Shown in pieces: positions 1-5,850 of a stretch of 6,716 nt of DNA. Under the pieces are notes generated by a model. The model was not told the origin of the DNA. It was given only the letters and a program-made list of their open reading frames with translations, and made no database searches. Location of the stretch: positions 1 to 6,716 of the forward strand of contig URCA01000077.1 in NCBI GenBank assembly GCA_900546265.1, given 5' to 3'. The DNA is from an uncultured Oscillospiraceae bacterium. Lineage in GTDB: Bacteria; Bacillota; Clostridia; Oscillospirales; Acutalibacteraceae. The position numbers were made by a program, and so were the translations under genes. How positions within the stretch are numbered: the stretch's first letter is position 1; each line of letters opens with the position of its first letter.

Positions 1-83
1 TCTTTCTTTTTCACGCACGAAAAAGAAAGATGGGGTGCGGGGCGGCTCACAGCCGCGAATAGCCCGCGGGGTTCATCCCCCGC
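1..83. repeat. Cluster of three consecutive hairpins at left edge
   Basis: Three inverted repeats follow one another. Positions 1-12 pair perfectly with 19-30 around the 6-nt loop ACGCAC (TCTTTCTTTTTC / GAAAAAGAAAGA). Positions 42-47 pair with 51-56 (GCGGCT / AGCCGC, loop CAC). Positions 66-71 pair with 78-83 (GCGGGG / CCCCGC, 6-nt loop). The first stem is pyrimidine-rich on one arm and purine-rich on the other, with no T-run after it, so it is not a good terminator on the plus strand. The block is G+C-rich, unlike the AT-rich DNA that follows. It resembles an intergenic repeat unit or the end of a structured element that continues to the left. No coding gene is convincing here: the open frame at 35-262 has repeat-derived composition and no family resemblance. 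Confidence 0.6.
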
Positions 84-229
84 ATACCAACGCAACCCCC
101 GACAAAACCATAATTAACAAAAAATTCATAGACAATCTGACGATTTCATCTGACCAATCTGCAGTTTATTTCATAAATCCAAGAGTTGTACGCTCCCGGC
201 ATTATCCTTATTCCGCCAATCTTCGACCA

Positions 230-257
230 TTGATTTTTTTGGTACTAGCCATATACT
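230..257 (+). promoter_or_regulatory. Candidate sigma-A promoter for the 319-618 gene
   Basis: A -35-like TTGATT (230-235) lies 16 bp before a -10 TATACT (252-257), predicting a start near 264 and a leader of about 55 nt before the ATG at 319. The surrounding DNA is AT-rich, so chance matches are easy and the call is moderate. Between the hairpin cluster and this promoter (84-229) I see only AT-rich DNA with no gene, repeat or recognisable regulatory site. Confidence 0.45.
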
Positions 258-318
258 TATAAGCCGAGGGGCCTGTAAAAACCGCCTCTGCGAAAATTCG
301 TAAAGGAGTGCACCCACC

Positions 319-618
319 ATGTCCTATCAAGCCGAAGCTCTTGAAAGAACCAAGCTCAAATTTCTTGGCGTTTACCTGCAATGCGGCGGCTCCCCCGGCC
401 AGTATCTGCTGGAGCATGACGAAACCGAGGAGGAACTGACCAGCCGGACGCGCGGCGAGCTGGAAACCCTGCTCCAGGACATGGCGCGGAGCGAGGACAT
501 CCTGGAAGCCGCCGAAAGCTACAGCGAGGCCTGCCAGCGCGTCGGCTTTTATTCCGGCATCAAGATCGGCGCCCGGCTGATGCTGAGCCTGACGGAGGAC
601 GCGGACATCGTCTTTTAG
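319..618 (+). CDS. Small protein of unknown function (99 aa)
   Basis: The function is not recognised. The start is well supported: AAAGGAG (302-308) sits about 10 nt before the ATG. The product has no signal peptide and no membrane segment, is rich in Glu/Asp and Leu, and looks almost wholly helical, so it is probably a small soluble cytoplasmic protein. The C-terminal stretch around residues 74-90 (GFYSGIKIGARLML) resembles the end of small uncharacterised clostridial proteins of about 100 residues (DUF6809-like), a resemblance recalled from memory. The two cysteines (22 and 73) are too far apart to suggest a metal site. The gene is monocistronic and converges on the next gene with only 13 bp between stop codons and no clear terminator. 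A longer frame on the opposite strand (208-648) is most likely its shadow. Confidence 0.72.
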   Translation: MSYQAEALERTKLKFLGVYLQCGGSPGQYLLEHDETEEELTSRTRGELETLLQDMARSEDILEAAESYSEACQRVGFYSGIKIGARLMLSLTEDADIVF

Positions 619-631
619 AAGCGATGATCGC

Positions 632-1027
632 CTACCGCCCCTGCTCATCCAGGGTCAACCCCACCGTGTAAAAGCTGTATACATTGTCCTCCGCTCCGTT
701 CAGCAGCCGCTTGTATACCTTGCTGACCGGCGCCATCTGCCAGCCGCCCTCTTTGTTTAGAATGGGCTCGCCCTCCGTCAAATCCCAGGGATATCCCTTG
801 GCGGCCAGCCCGCCGCGCAGCATGGCCTCCCCCAGATAGCACCCGAAGGTCAGCGCCTCGCTCCGGATTTGCTCCTCGGAGGGCAGAGCCATCTCCCGGT
901 GAAGGTTTTCGAGCATCCCCTCCAGCGCCTGCACGCTGGCCTCGCTGAAATCCAGCTGCACCCCCATGGCTCGCCCGCGCTTGACCGCCTGGCGGATATA
1001 TCCCCGCAAAGAGTTTCCCTGTCGCAT
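632..1027 (-). CDS. Hypothetical protein downstream of rarA, possibly DUF3806-like (131 aa)
   Basis: This is a soluble protein of unproven function. The ATG at 1027 is preferred over an in-frame TTG at 1054 because a perfect AGGAGG lies 9 nt upstream of the ATG, and the longer form would translate through that site. The N-terminal third is basic and helical. The middle (about residues 59-80, with FGCYLGEAMLRGGLAAKGYPW) and the C-terminal part (about 98-120, with APVSKVYKRLLNG and SFYTVG) resemble small domains in which a helix with a YxGE-type motif is followed by Trp/Pro-rich strands and a K-R-L-x-N-G segment, as in DUF3806-type proteins. That match is from memory and weak. The gene starts 36 nt after the rarA stop and has no promoter of its own that I can see, so it is probably the last gene of the glyA-esterase-rarA transcript. 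No signal peptide or membrane segment is visible. Confidence 0.75.
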   Translation of the reverse strand: MRQGNSLRGYIRQAVKRGRAMGVQLDFSEASVQALEGMLENLHREMALPSEEQIRSEALTFGCYLGEAMLRGGLAAKGYPWDLTEGEPILNKEGGWQMAPVSKVYKRLLNGAEDNVYSFYTVGLTLDEQGR

Positions 1028-1036
1028 CTGTAAAGA

Positions 1037-1042
1037 CCTCCT
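1037..1042 (-). promoter_or_regulatory. Ribosome binding site that fixes the start of the 131-aa gene
   Basis: The minus strand reads AGGAGG here, fully complementary to the 16S anti-Shine-Dalgarno core, with 9 nt to the ATG at 1027. It lies inside the longer TTG-initiated version of the frame, which argues that the shorter start is correct. Confidence 0.8.
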
Positions 1043-1063
1043 GTAGCCGTCCAATATACGCGG

Positions 1064-2341
1064 CTATTTTCCGTACTTTTCCCGCACGGCCGCCCAGTAG
1101 GCCTGATAGGCCTGCTCGTTTTTGTTATTCCCCGGGACATAGTAAGCGGCGTTTCTCAACGCGTCGGGCAGATACTGCTGGTCTACCCAGCTTCCTGGAT
1201 AATCATGGGGATAAAGATAATGCTGCCCCTTCACCGCCGCGTCCTCCCCGTCGTAATGCTTGTTTTGCAGCTGCCGGGGGATCGGCCCCGCCTTGCCCGC
1301 CTGCACATCCGCCAGCGCGGCAAAATACGCGTTGTGCGCCGTGTTGGATTTGGGGGCCAGGCTGACCAGCACCACCGCATCCGACAGAGGCATACACGCC
1401 TCGGGCAGGCCGACCTGCATCGCCGCGTCCACCGCCGCCTTGACAATGGGGATGATCATCGGATAGGCCAGCCCCACGTCCTCGCAGGCCGTCACCAGCA
1501 GCCGACGGCAGGCGGAGGGCAGATCCCCCGCTTCCAGCAGCCGGGCCAGATAATGCAGCGCCGCGTCCGGGTCGGATCCCCGCATGGACTTCTGGTAGGC
1601 CGAGAGAATGTCGTAATGCTCGTCCCCTTCCCGGTCGTATTTCATAGCGCTGCGCTGTGCCAGCTGCCGGGCCGTGTCCAAAGTGACGTTCCGCCCGCCG
1701 TCGGCGGCGGGCGGGGTGGCCAGCACGCAGAGCTCCACCGCGTTGAGCGCCTTGCGCACGTCGCCTCCGCAGGCCGCCGCAATGTGCGCGGTCACGCCTT
1801 TTTCCGGATGGATGGGAACCTGCTGCTCCTCCTCCAGGAAAGCGAACGCCCTTGTCACCGCCTGCTCCACATCCGGCGGCTCCACCGGCTTGAACTCGAA
1901 CACCGTCGAGCGGCTGAGTACCGCGTTGTACACGTAAAAATACGGGTTTTCGGTGGTGGAGGCAATGAGGGTGATCCGCCCGTTCTCGATATGCTCCAAC
2001 AGGCTCTGCTGCTGCTTTTTGTTGAAATACTGGATCTCGTCCAGGTACAGCAGAATGCCGTTTATCCCCGCCAGGGTGTCCAGCTCCTCCACCACCGCCT
2101 TGATGTCAGCTGTGGAGGCGTTGGTGCCGTTGAGCTTGTGCAGACGCATGTCGGATCGCTGTGCGATGATGCGGGCCACCGTGGTCTTTCCCACCCCCGA
2201 AGGGCCGTAAAAAACCAAATTGGGGATCCGCCCGGAATCGATGATGGTGCGCAGGGCCTTCCCCTGCGTAAGCAGATGCCGTTGGCCCACTACATCATCC
2301 AGAGTGTCGGGCCGCATCCGGTCGGCCAGTGGTGCCGTCAT
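1064..2341 (-). CDS. rarA: Replication-associated recombination protein A (RarA/MgsA), AAA+ ATPase
   Basis: RarA is a cytoplasmic AAA+ ATPase related to clamp-loader subunits and RuvB. It acts at stalled replication forks and single-stranded DNA gaps. The 425 residues match the usual family length. Visible motifs are Walker A GPSGVGKT (46-53), Walker B LLYLDE (97-102), sensor 1 ASTTENP (127-133), an arginine-finger region LSRS (142-145, Arg144) and sensor 2 GGDVRKALN (192-200, Arg196). The C-terminal MgsA tetramerisation region begins around DEHYDILSAYQKSMRGSD (residue 220 onward) and includes ACEDVGLAYP, APKSN and YPHDYPG, all typical of the family. The N-terminus PLADRMRP...VVGQ is the standard RarA opening, which supports the ATG at 2341; a purine-rich AAGGAAAGG lies upstream. 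The start is only 25 nt from the palindrome at 2367-2400, leaving no room for a normal promoter in between. Expression therefore probably depends on transcription from glyA reading through that hairpin. Confidence 0.97.
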   Translation of the reverse strand: MTAPLADRMRPDTLDDVVGQRHLLTQGKALRTIIDSGRIPNLVFYGPSGVGKTTVARIIAQRSDMRLHKLNGTNASTADIKAVVEELDTLAGINGILLYLDEIQYFNKKQQQSLLEHIENGRITLIASTTENPYFYVYNAVLSRSTVFEFKPVEPPDVEQAVTRAFAFLEEEQQVPIHPEKGVTAHIAAACGGDVRKALNAVELCVLATPPAADGGRNVTLDTARQLAQRSAMKYDREGDEHYDILSAYQKSMRGSDPDAALHYLARLLEAGDLPSACRRLLVTACEDVGLAYPMIIPIVKAAVDAAMQVGLPEACMPLSDAVVLVSLAPKSNTAHNAYFAALADVQAGKAGPIPRQLQNKHYDGEDAAVKGQHYLYPHDYPGSWVDQQYLPDALRNAAYYVPGNNKNEQAYQAYWAAVREKYGK

Positions 2342-2366
2342 TCGTGTCCCGCCTTTCCTTTATCCA

Positions 2367-2400
2367 AAAGCGCGTAAAGCCTATAGGCTTTACGCGCTTT
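2367..2400 (-). terminator. Perfect 34-bp palindrome after the esterase gene: terminator or attenuator
   Basis: Positions 2367-2381 are the exact reverse complement of 2386-2400 around TATA, and because TATA is itself palindromic the whole 34 bp is a perfect palindrome. The stem contains AAAGCGCGTAAAGCC. On the minus strand it starts 7 nt past the esterase stop codon and ends in GCGCTTTT, a short T-run before GG. That gives a plausible but not ideal intrinsic terminator. On the plus strand the 3' side ends in GCGCTTTACC, which is poorer. Because rarA begins just downstream, partial read-through (attenuation) or an RNA-processing hairpin is as likely as full termination. Confidence 0.7.
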
Positions 2401-2407
2401 ACCGTCG

Positions 2408-3136
2408 TTATCTGCCCTCGAAAAAGAAGGCCAGCGCCCGTCGGACGCTTTCATCCCAGAAATGGTAATCATGGGTTCCCGGCCAGATCTCCAGCGGATG
2501 ATCCCATCCCAGCGCGTCCAGATGGGCGGAAAACCGCCGGTTGTCCTCCAGAAGGAAATCCTCGGTCCCGCAGCTTATATACAGCCGTGGCCGTTCCCCT
2601 GCCGTCTTCTCTGCCAGCCGGAAGAGATCGTCCTCCGCCCGCAGCGTCCCGCCGCAGGTTGCCTGGAAAATGTCCGGGTGGGAATCGAGCCGGGCGGCCA
2701 CATCCACCGCGCCCGAAAAGCTGGCCGCCGCCGCGTACCGCTCCGGACGGGACAGCGCCGCCTTCATCGCGCCGTAGCCGCCCATGGACAGCCCGGCCAC
2801 GAAGTTGTCCTCCCGCCGGGCCGATACCCGGAACAGGCGCTGGCAGAGCGCCGGCAGCTCGTCGACGATATAGGTGAAATACCGCGGCCCGTTCGTCATG
2901 TCGCAGTAGAAGCTGCGCTGCACCTCGGGCATGATCACCGCCACGCCCCATTCCTCCGCGTACCGGTCGATGTCCGTGCGCCTCACCCAGGAGGTGTGAT
3001 CGTCCGACAGGCCGTGGAGCAGATAGAGGACGGGCATGTCCCCCGTCCTGTCCCGCCGCTCCCCAGGGAGGGACACGGTCACTCCCGTGTTCATCCCCAG
3101 GCTCTCGGCGTACAGGCTTCCCGCAAACAGCGCCAT
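2408..3136 (-). CDS. Alpha/beta-hydrolase esterase, EstA / S-formylglutathione hydrolase (esterase D) family
   Basis: This is a serine esterase of the esterase D fold family, probably acting on short-chain acyl esters in the cytoplasm. The natural substrate cannot be read from sequence. The 242 residues are close to the usual size for tributyrin-esterase-type members. The nucleophile elbow is GLSMGG (115-120, Ser117). The oxyanion-hole strand is LYLLHGLSDDHTSW (37-50). The acid is probably Asp183 in CGTEDFLLEDN, and the base probably His222 in PGTHDYHFWD. The opening, with ESLGMNTGVTVSLP, is typical of EstA-like proteins and supports the ATG at 3136. No signal peptide is visible. The start is 3 nt after the glyA stop and no Shine-Dalgarno sequence precedes it (upstream is CGCTGTACTAAGCC), so translation is probably coupled to glyA. 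Formylglutathione hydrolase activity is possible by family, but no partner dehydrogenase is nearby. Confidence 0.92.
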   Translation of the reverse strand: MALFAGSLYAESLGMNTGVTVSLPGERRDRTGDMPVLYLLHGLSDDHTSWVRRTDIDRYAEEWGVAVIMPEVQRSFYCDMTNGPRYFTYIVDELPALCQRLFRVSARREDNFVAGLSMGGYGAMKAALSRPERYAAAASFSGAVDVAARLDSHPDIFQATCGGTLRAEDDLFRLAEKTAGERPRLYISCGTEDFLLEDNRRFSAHLDALGWDHPLEIWPGTHDYHFWDESVRRALAFFFEGR

Positions 3137-3139
3137 GGC

Positions 3140-4390
3140 TTAGTACAGCGGGTACTGGGCGCACAGGGCGGACACGCCGTCCCGCACCGCGTCGGCGCGG
3201 CCCTCGAAATCCGCCACCACGTCGGCGATGAAGCCCGCGATGCGATCCATGTCCGCTTCCTTCAGGCCCCGGCTGGTCACCGCCGGGGTGCCAATGCGGA
3301 TCCCGCTGGTCACGAAGGGAGACAGCGGCTCGTTGGGGATGGTGTTCTTGTTGACGGTGATGTACACCTCGTCCAGCCGGTGCTCCAGCTCCTTGCCGGT
3401 GATGCCGGTTTCCCTCAGGTCCATCAGCATCAGATGGTTGTCCGTGCCGCCGGACACCAGCTTGAGCCCCCGGGAGGTCAGCCCGTCGGCCAGCGCCTTG
3501 GCGTTTTTGACGATCTGATCCTGATAGGCTTTGAATTCCGGGGCCATGGCCTCGCCGAAGCAGACGGCCTTGGCCGCGATGACGTGCATCAGCGGGCCGC
3601 CCTGGGAGCCGGGGAACACCGCCTTGTCGATGGCTTTGGCGTAGGCTTCCTTGCACAGGATCATGCCGCCGCGGGGCCCCCGCAGGGTCTTATGGGTGGT
3701 GGTGGTCACCACGTCGCAGTAGGGTACCGGGTTCATATGGTTGCCGGCGGCTACCAGTCCCGCGATGTGGGCCATGTCCACCATCAGCAGTGCGCCGCAG
3801 GCGTCGGCGATTTCCCGCAGGAGATCGAAGCGGATTTCCCGGCAGTAGGCGGACGCGCCAGCCACGATGAGCTTGGGGCGAACCTCCAGCGCCAGCGCCT
3901 TCACCTTGTCATAGTCGATATAGCCGGTTTCCTCGTCCACGCCGTAGGGGACGAAGTTGTACAGCTTGCCGGAGAAATTGACCGGGGATCCGTGGGTCAG
4001 ATGCCCGCCGTGGGCCAGGTTCATCCCCAGCACTGTGTCGCCGGTCTCCAGCAGGGCGAAATACGCCGCCTGGTTGGCCTGCGCGCCGGAATGGGGCTGG
4101 ACGTTGGCATGCTCCGCGCCGAACAGCTTGCAGGCCCGTTCCCGCGCGATGTTCTCCACCACATCTACTTCCTGGCAGCCGCCGTAATAGCGCTTGCCCG
4201 GATACCCTTCGGCGTATTTATTGGTCAGGACGCTGCCCATGGCCGCCATCACCGCGGGGGACACGATATTTTCCGAAGCGATCAGCTCCAGATTTCGGCG
4301 CTGACGGAGCAGCTCGCGCTCCATGGCCTGCCCGACTTCCGGATCCGCATTTTTAACAAAACCGATGGTATCCATCATATCTGCGTACAT
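3140..4390 (-). CDS. glyA: Serine hydroxymethyltransferase (PLP enzyme)
   Basis: GlyA converts serine and tetrahydrofolate to glycine and 5,10-methylene-tetrahydrofolate. It is the main source of one-carbon units for purine, thymidylate and methionine synthesis, and is a cytoplasmic PLP enzyme acting as a dimer or tetramer. The 416 residues match the bacterial family. Visible landmarks are NLELIASENIVS (33-44), YAEGYPGKRYYGG (59-71), QPHSGAQAN (98-106), VDMAHIAGLVAAG (204-216, with Asp205 and His208 at the cofactor), the PLP lysine in TTTTHKTLRGPRGG (Lys234), and the C-terminal SGIRIGTPAVTSRG (372-385). An AGGGG about 10 nt upstream supports the ATG at 4390; the internal ATG at 4378 would also keep the whole domain. 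It is the first gene of the minus-strand operon and diverges from nth. Nothing is broken or missing. Confidence 0.98.
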   Translation of the reverse strand: MYADMMDTIGFVKNADPEVGQAMERELLRQRRNLELIASENIVSPAVMAAMGSVLTNKYAEGYPGKRYYGGCQEVDVVENIARERACKLFGAEHANVQPHSGAQANQAAYFALLETGDTVLGMNLAHGGHLTHGSPVNFSGKLYNFVPYGVDEETGYIDYDKVKALALEVRPKLIVAGASAYCREIRFDLLREIADACGALLMVDMAHIAGLVAAGNHMNPVPYCDVVTTTTHKTLRGPRGGMILCKEAYAKAIDKAVFPGSQGGPLMHVIAAKAVCFGEAMAPEFKAYQDQIVKNAKALADGLTSRGLKLVSGGTDNHLMLMDLRETGITGKELEHRLDEVYITVNKNTIPNEPLSPFVTSGIRIGTPAVTSRGLKEADMDRIAGFIADVVADFEGRADAVRDGVSALCAQYPLY

Positions 4391-4425
4391 GTGTTGCTAT
4401 CCCCTTTTTTAAACAATATATTCCT

Positions 4426-4455
4426 ATATTACCACCTTCCCACCGGGGAGCGCAA
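4426..4455 (-). promoter_or_regulatory. Candidate glyA promoter
   Basis: On the minus strand a TTGCGC (-35, 4455-4450) is followed after 18 bp by TAATAT (-10, 4431-4426). This predicts a start near 4419 and a short leader of about 29 nt. The -35 and the spacer are imperfect, so this is only the best match seen. A-rich tracts immediately upstream on this strand (4469-4492) could act as an UP element. Confidence 0.4.
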
Positions 4456-4468
4456 CCCTTCCCCGCGC

Positions 4469-4513
4469 TTTTTTCCATTTTTCTCGTTTTTTATATTTAT
4501 GCACTTTTATGCA
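4469..4513. promoter_or_regulatory. Phased T-tracts and a direct repeat between the glyA and nth promoters
   Basis: Runs of T6, T5 and T6 start at 4469, 4478 and 4487, each 9 bp apart. Next to them the octamer TTTATGCA occurs twice, at 4496-4503 and 4506-4513, exactly 10 bp apart and so on the same face of the helix. The tracts lie just upstream of the candidate glyA -35 and could bend DNA or contact RNA polymerase. The repeat could be an operator serving either gene. I do not recognise the repeat as a known box. Confidence 0.35.
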
Positions 4514-4542
4514 AACCCCGTCTTTCTGCCAATCCCTCCCGT

Positions 4543-4571
4543 TTGACAGGAAATGGACTTCGTGATACACT
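4543..4571 (+). promoter_or_regulatory. Near-consensus extended -10 sigma-A promoter for nth
   Basis: A perfect -35 TTGACA (4543-4548), a 17-bp spacer and a -10 TACACT (4566-4571) preceded by TGA give an extended -10 (TGATACACT). Transcription should begin near 4578, giving a leader of about 88 nt before the nth ATG. This is the strongest promoter match in the window. Confidence 0.75.
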
Positions 4572-4665
4572 GAACCCGGTAGAAAATGAGCGAAAAAACG
4601 CGAATTCGTGCGAAGCGAAGAGCGGTTTGCAACGATAAAATGCGAAAGAAAGGGGAAAAATCGCC

Positions 4666-5367
4666 ATGAAAAAGAAAGAATTGGCGCTTCTGGCCATCGA
4701 AAAGCTGAAGGAGCGCTACCCGGAAGGCATCTGTTCCCTCACCTATACCGACCCTCTCCAGCTCCTCATCGCCACCCGCCTTTCGGCCCAGTGCACCGAC
4801 GCACGGGTCAATATGGTGACCCCTGCTCTCTTCGCCCGTTTCCCCACCTTGGAGGCCTTTGCCGAGGCCTCTGCGGAGGAAGTGGGTGAATACATCCGCT
4901 CCTGCGGCCTGTACAAAACCAAAGCCCGGGACATCGTGGCCCTGGCCATCATGCTGCGAGACGAGTACGACGGGGTGATTCCCGACACGGTGGAGGAGCT
5001 CATTAAGCTCCCCGGTGTGGGCCGCAAAACGGCCAATCTGGTGGCGGGCGACATCTACGGCCGCCCCGCCGTGGTCGCCGACACCCACTGCATCCGCATC
5101 GCCGGCCGGCTGGGCTTGGTGGATTCCAAGGATCCCTACAAGGTGGAGATGGCGCTGAAAAAGCTGCTGCCTCCCGAGGAAAGCAACAGCTTTTGTCATC
5201 GCCTTGTTCTGTTTGGCCGGGACGTGTGCTCGGCCCGTTCGCCCCGCTGCGGCGCCTGCCCCTTGCAGGACGCCTGTCCCTCCAGGGTCAGCCTTGCTCC
5301 TTCGCCGGACGGCGGCGGATCCGCCCCGTCTCCAGCCAAGAAAAAAAGAAGCGGTACAGCGGAATAG
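4666..5367 (+). CDS. nth: Endonuclease III, DNA glycosylase/AP lyase with [4Fe-4S] cluster
   Basis: Nth removes oxidised pyrimidines from DNA and cleaves the resulting abasic site, starting base-excision repair. The helix-hairpin-helix is LPGVGRKTANLV (115-126) with catalytic Lys121. The catalytic Asp139 is in VVADTHCIRIAGRLGL. The iron-sulfur loop is complete: Cys188, Cys195, Cys198 and Cys204 in the C-x6-C-x2-C-x5-C pattern. The start at 4666 follows AAAGGGG (4649-4655) and a strong promoter. The protein is 233 residues against about 211-219 for E. coli and B. subtilis Nth. The excess is a tail after Cys204 (residues 205-233) rich in Ser, Pro, Gly, Ala and Lys, most of which is encoded over the end of the convergent gene at 5288-5725. 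The tail looks unstructured and is probably the product of a lost stop codon. The catalytic core is intact. Confidence 0.97.
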   Translation: MKKKELALLAIEKLKERYPEGICSLTYTDPLQLLIATRLSAQCTDARVNMVTPALFARFPTLEAFAEASAEEVGEYIRSCGLYKTKARDIVALAIMLRDEYDGVIPDTVEELIKLPGVGRKTANLVAGDIYGRPAVVADTHCIRIAGRLGLVDSKDPYKVEMALKKLLPPEESNSFCHRLVLFGRDVCSARSPRCGACPLQDACPSRVSLAPSPDGGGSAPSPAKKKRSGTAE

Positions 5368-5725
5368 CCACGATGCTCAGCAGCCCCCACAGCACGGAAT
5401 ACAGCAGGCACACCTGGCCCATAATATTGAGCGGGAACCCGCTGTAGTCCCAGACGTTCATGTGCAACTTGAGATTGAACAGGCAGCCGCTGAAAAACTC
5501 CACGGCCGTCACGGCGGCGGAGCAGAGCAGGCAGCGGCGGAACAGTCCCCACTTCACCAGGGCGGTCTGAATGTAGCCGATGAGCTGAAAGCACAGCCCG
5601 CCCACGATGAACATGGACCAGTGGGTATAGCCCCGCCACAGAATTTCGATGAGATTGTACAGCGCGCCTCCGATGAGAAAGATACCTACCTGGCATCGCA
5701 GCTTCGTCCAAAAATGATTTTTCAT
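5288..5725 (-). CDS. Small integral membrane protein of the CmpB-type 'putative ABC transporter permease' family
   Basis: This protein of about 145 residues has four predicted membrane segments, roughly 12-30, 36-56, 62-83 and 101-126. It belongs to the Firmicute family annotated as putative ABC-transporter type IV (CmpB, PF06541-like). The family pattern is clear: IEILWRGYTHWSMFIVGGLCF (26-46), VEFFSGCLFN (75-84) and VWDYSGFPLNIMGQVCL (91-107). The transporter label is not well supported and no ATPase gene is nearby, so the function is unknown. The ATG at 5725 is chosen because the first membrane segment begins soon after it; AAAAGGA lies 14 nt upstream, a long spacing, so ATG 5758 is an alternative. 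A still longer frame starting at 5824 would begin inside the terminator at 5806-5847 and is unlikely. The basic C-terminal tail overlaps the 3' end of nth by 80 bp on the opposite strand. Confidence 0.88.
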   Translation of the reverse strand: MKNHFWTKLRCQVGIFLIGGALYNLIEILWRGYTHWSMFIVGGLCFQLIGYIQTALVKWGLFRRCLLCSAAVTAVEFFSGCLFNLKLHMNVWDYSGFPLNIMGQVCLLYSVLWGLLSIVAIPLYRFFFSWLETGRIRRRPAKEQG

Positions 5726-5805
5726 GGGCAGTCGTCCATTCCTTTTCCGGTATTGCATACTTAGTCTGTCCGTCCGCCAAAGCCGGTATACCATGAAAAA
5801 TCTGG

Positions 5806-5847
5806 CCAGAAAAACCCTCTTCACAGAAGTGAAGAGGGTTTTTCTGG
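5806..5847. terminator. Bidirectional intrinsic terminator, perfect 19-bp stem
   Basis: Positions 5806-5824 pair without mismatch with 5829-5847 around a 4-nt loop. The core CCCTCTTCAC / GTGAAGAGGG is flanked by an A-run on one side and TTTTT on the other, so it works as a rho-independent terminator on both strands. On the minus strand it begins 3 nt after the stop of the 5851-6624 gene, its obvious client. On the plus strand it is the first good terminator after nth, about 440 bp downstream of the nth stop. Confidence 0.9.
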
Positions 5848-5850
5848 ATG

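Noticed and set aside
35..262. 75-codon plus-strand frame in the left intergenic region
   Set aside because: It begins inside the hairpin repeat block, lacks a ribosome binding site, has no coherent composition, and runs through the candidate promoter of the next gene.
208..648. 146-codon minus-strand frame opposite the small gene at 319-618
   Set aside because: The opposite strand has a strong ribosome binding site and a more natural protein. This frame has Ala/Gly/Phe-rich shadow composition and overlaps the end of the convergent gene.
1205..2377. 390-codon open frame on the plus strand opposite rarA
   Set aside because: Its Arg/His-rich low-complexity product mirrors rarA codons. RarA is certain from its AAA+ motifs.
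2469..3656. 395-codon minus-strand frame overlapping the esterase and glyA in another reading frame
   Set aside because: The Gly/Arg/Ala-rich product is a frame-shifted reading of both genes. It includes garbled versions of their motifs and has no start signal.
4449..4474. Possible plus-strand terminator (AGCGC / GCGCT followed by six T)
   Set aside because: The stem is only 5 bp with an 11-nt loop, and no plus-strand gene lies upstream for it to serve. The T-run is better explained as part of the phased tracts.
2462..4546. 694-codon open frame on the plus strand opposite the esterase and glyA
   Set aside because: It is the antisense shadow of two certain genes in G+C-rich DNA. The product is rich in His/Arg/Gly/Val with no domain, it crosses two separate genes and the intergenic region, and it has no ribosome binding site.
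4507..5199. 230-codon minus-strand frame opposite nth
   Set aside because: nth is certain from its catalytic residues and Fe-S cysteines. The frame also crosses the nth promoter region.
5726..5824. N-terminal extension of the membrane protein starting at 5824
   Set aside because: The extra residues would be encoded by the terminator stem itself and precede the first membrane segment with a basic, unconserved-looking stretch.
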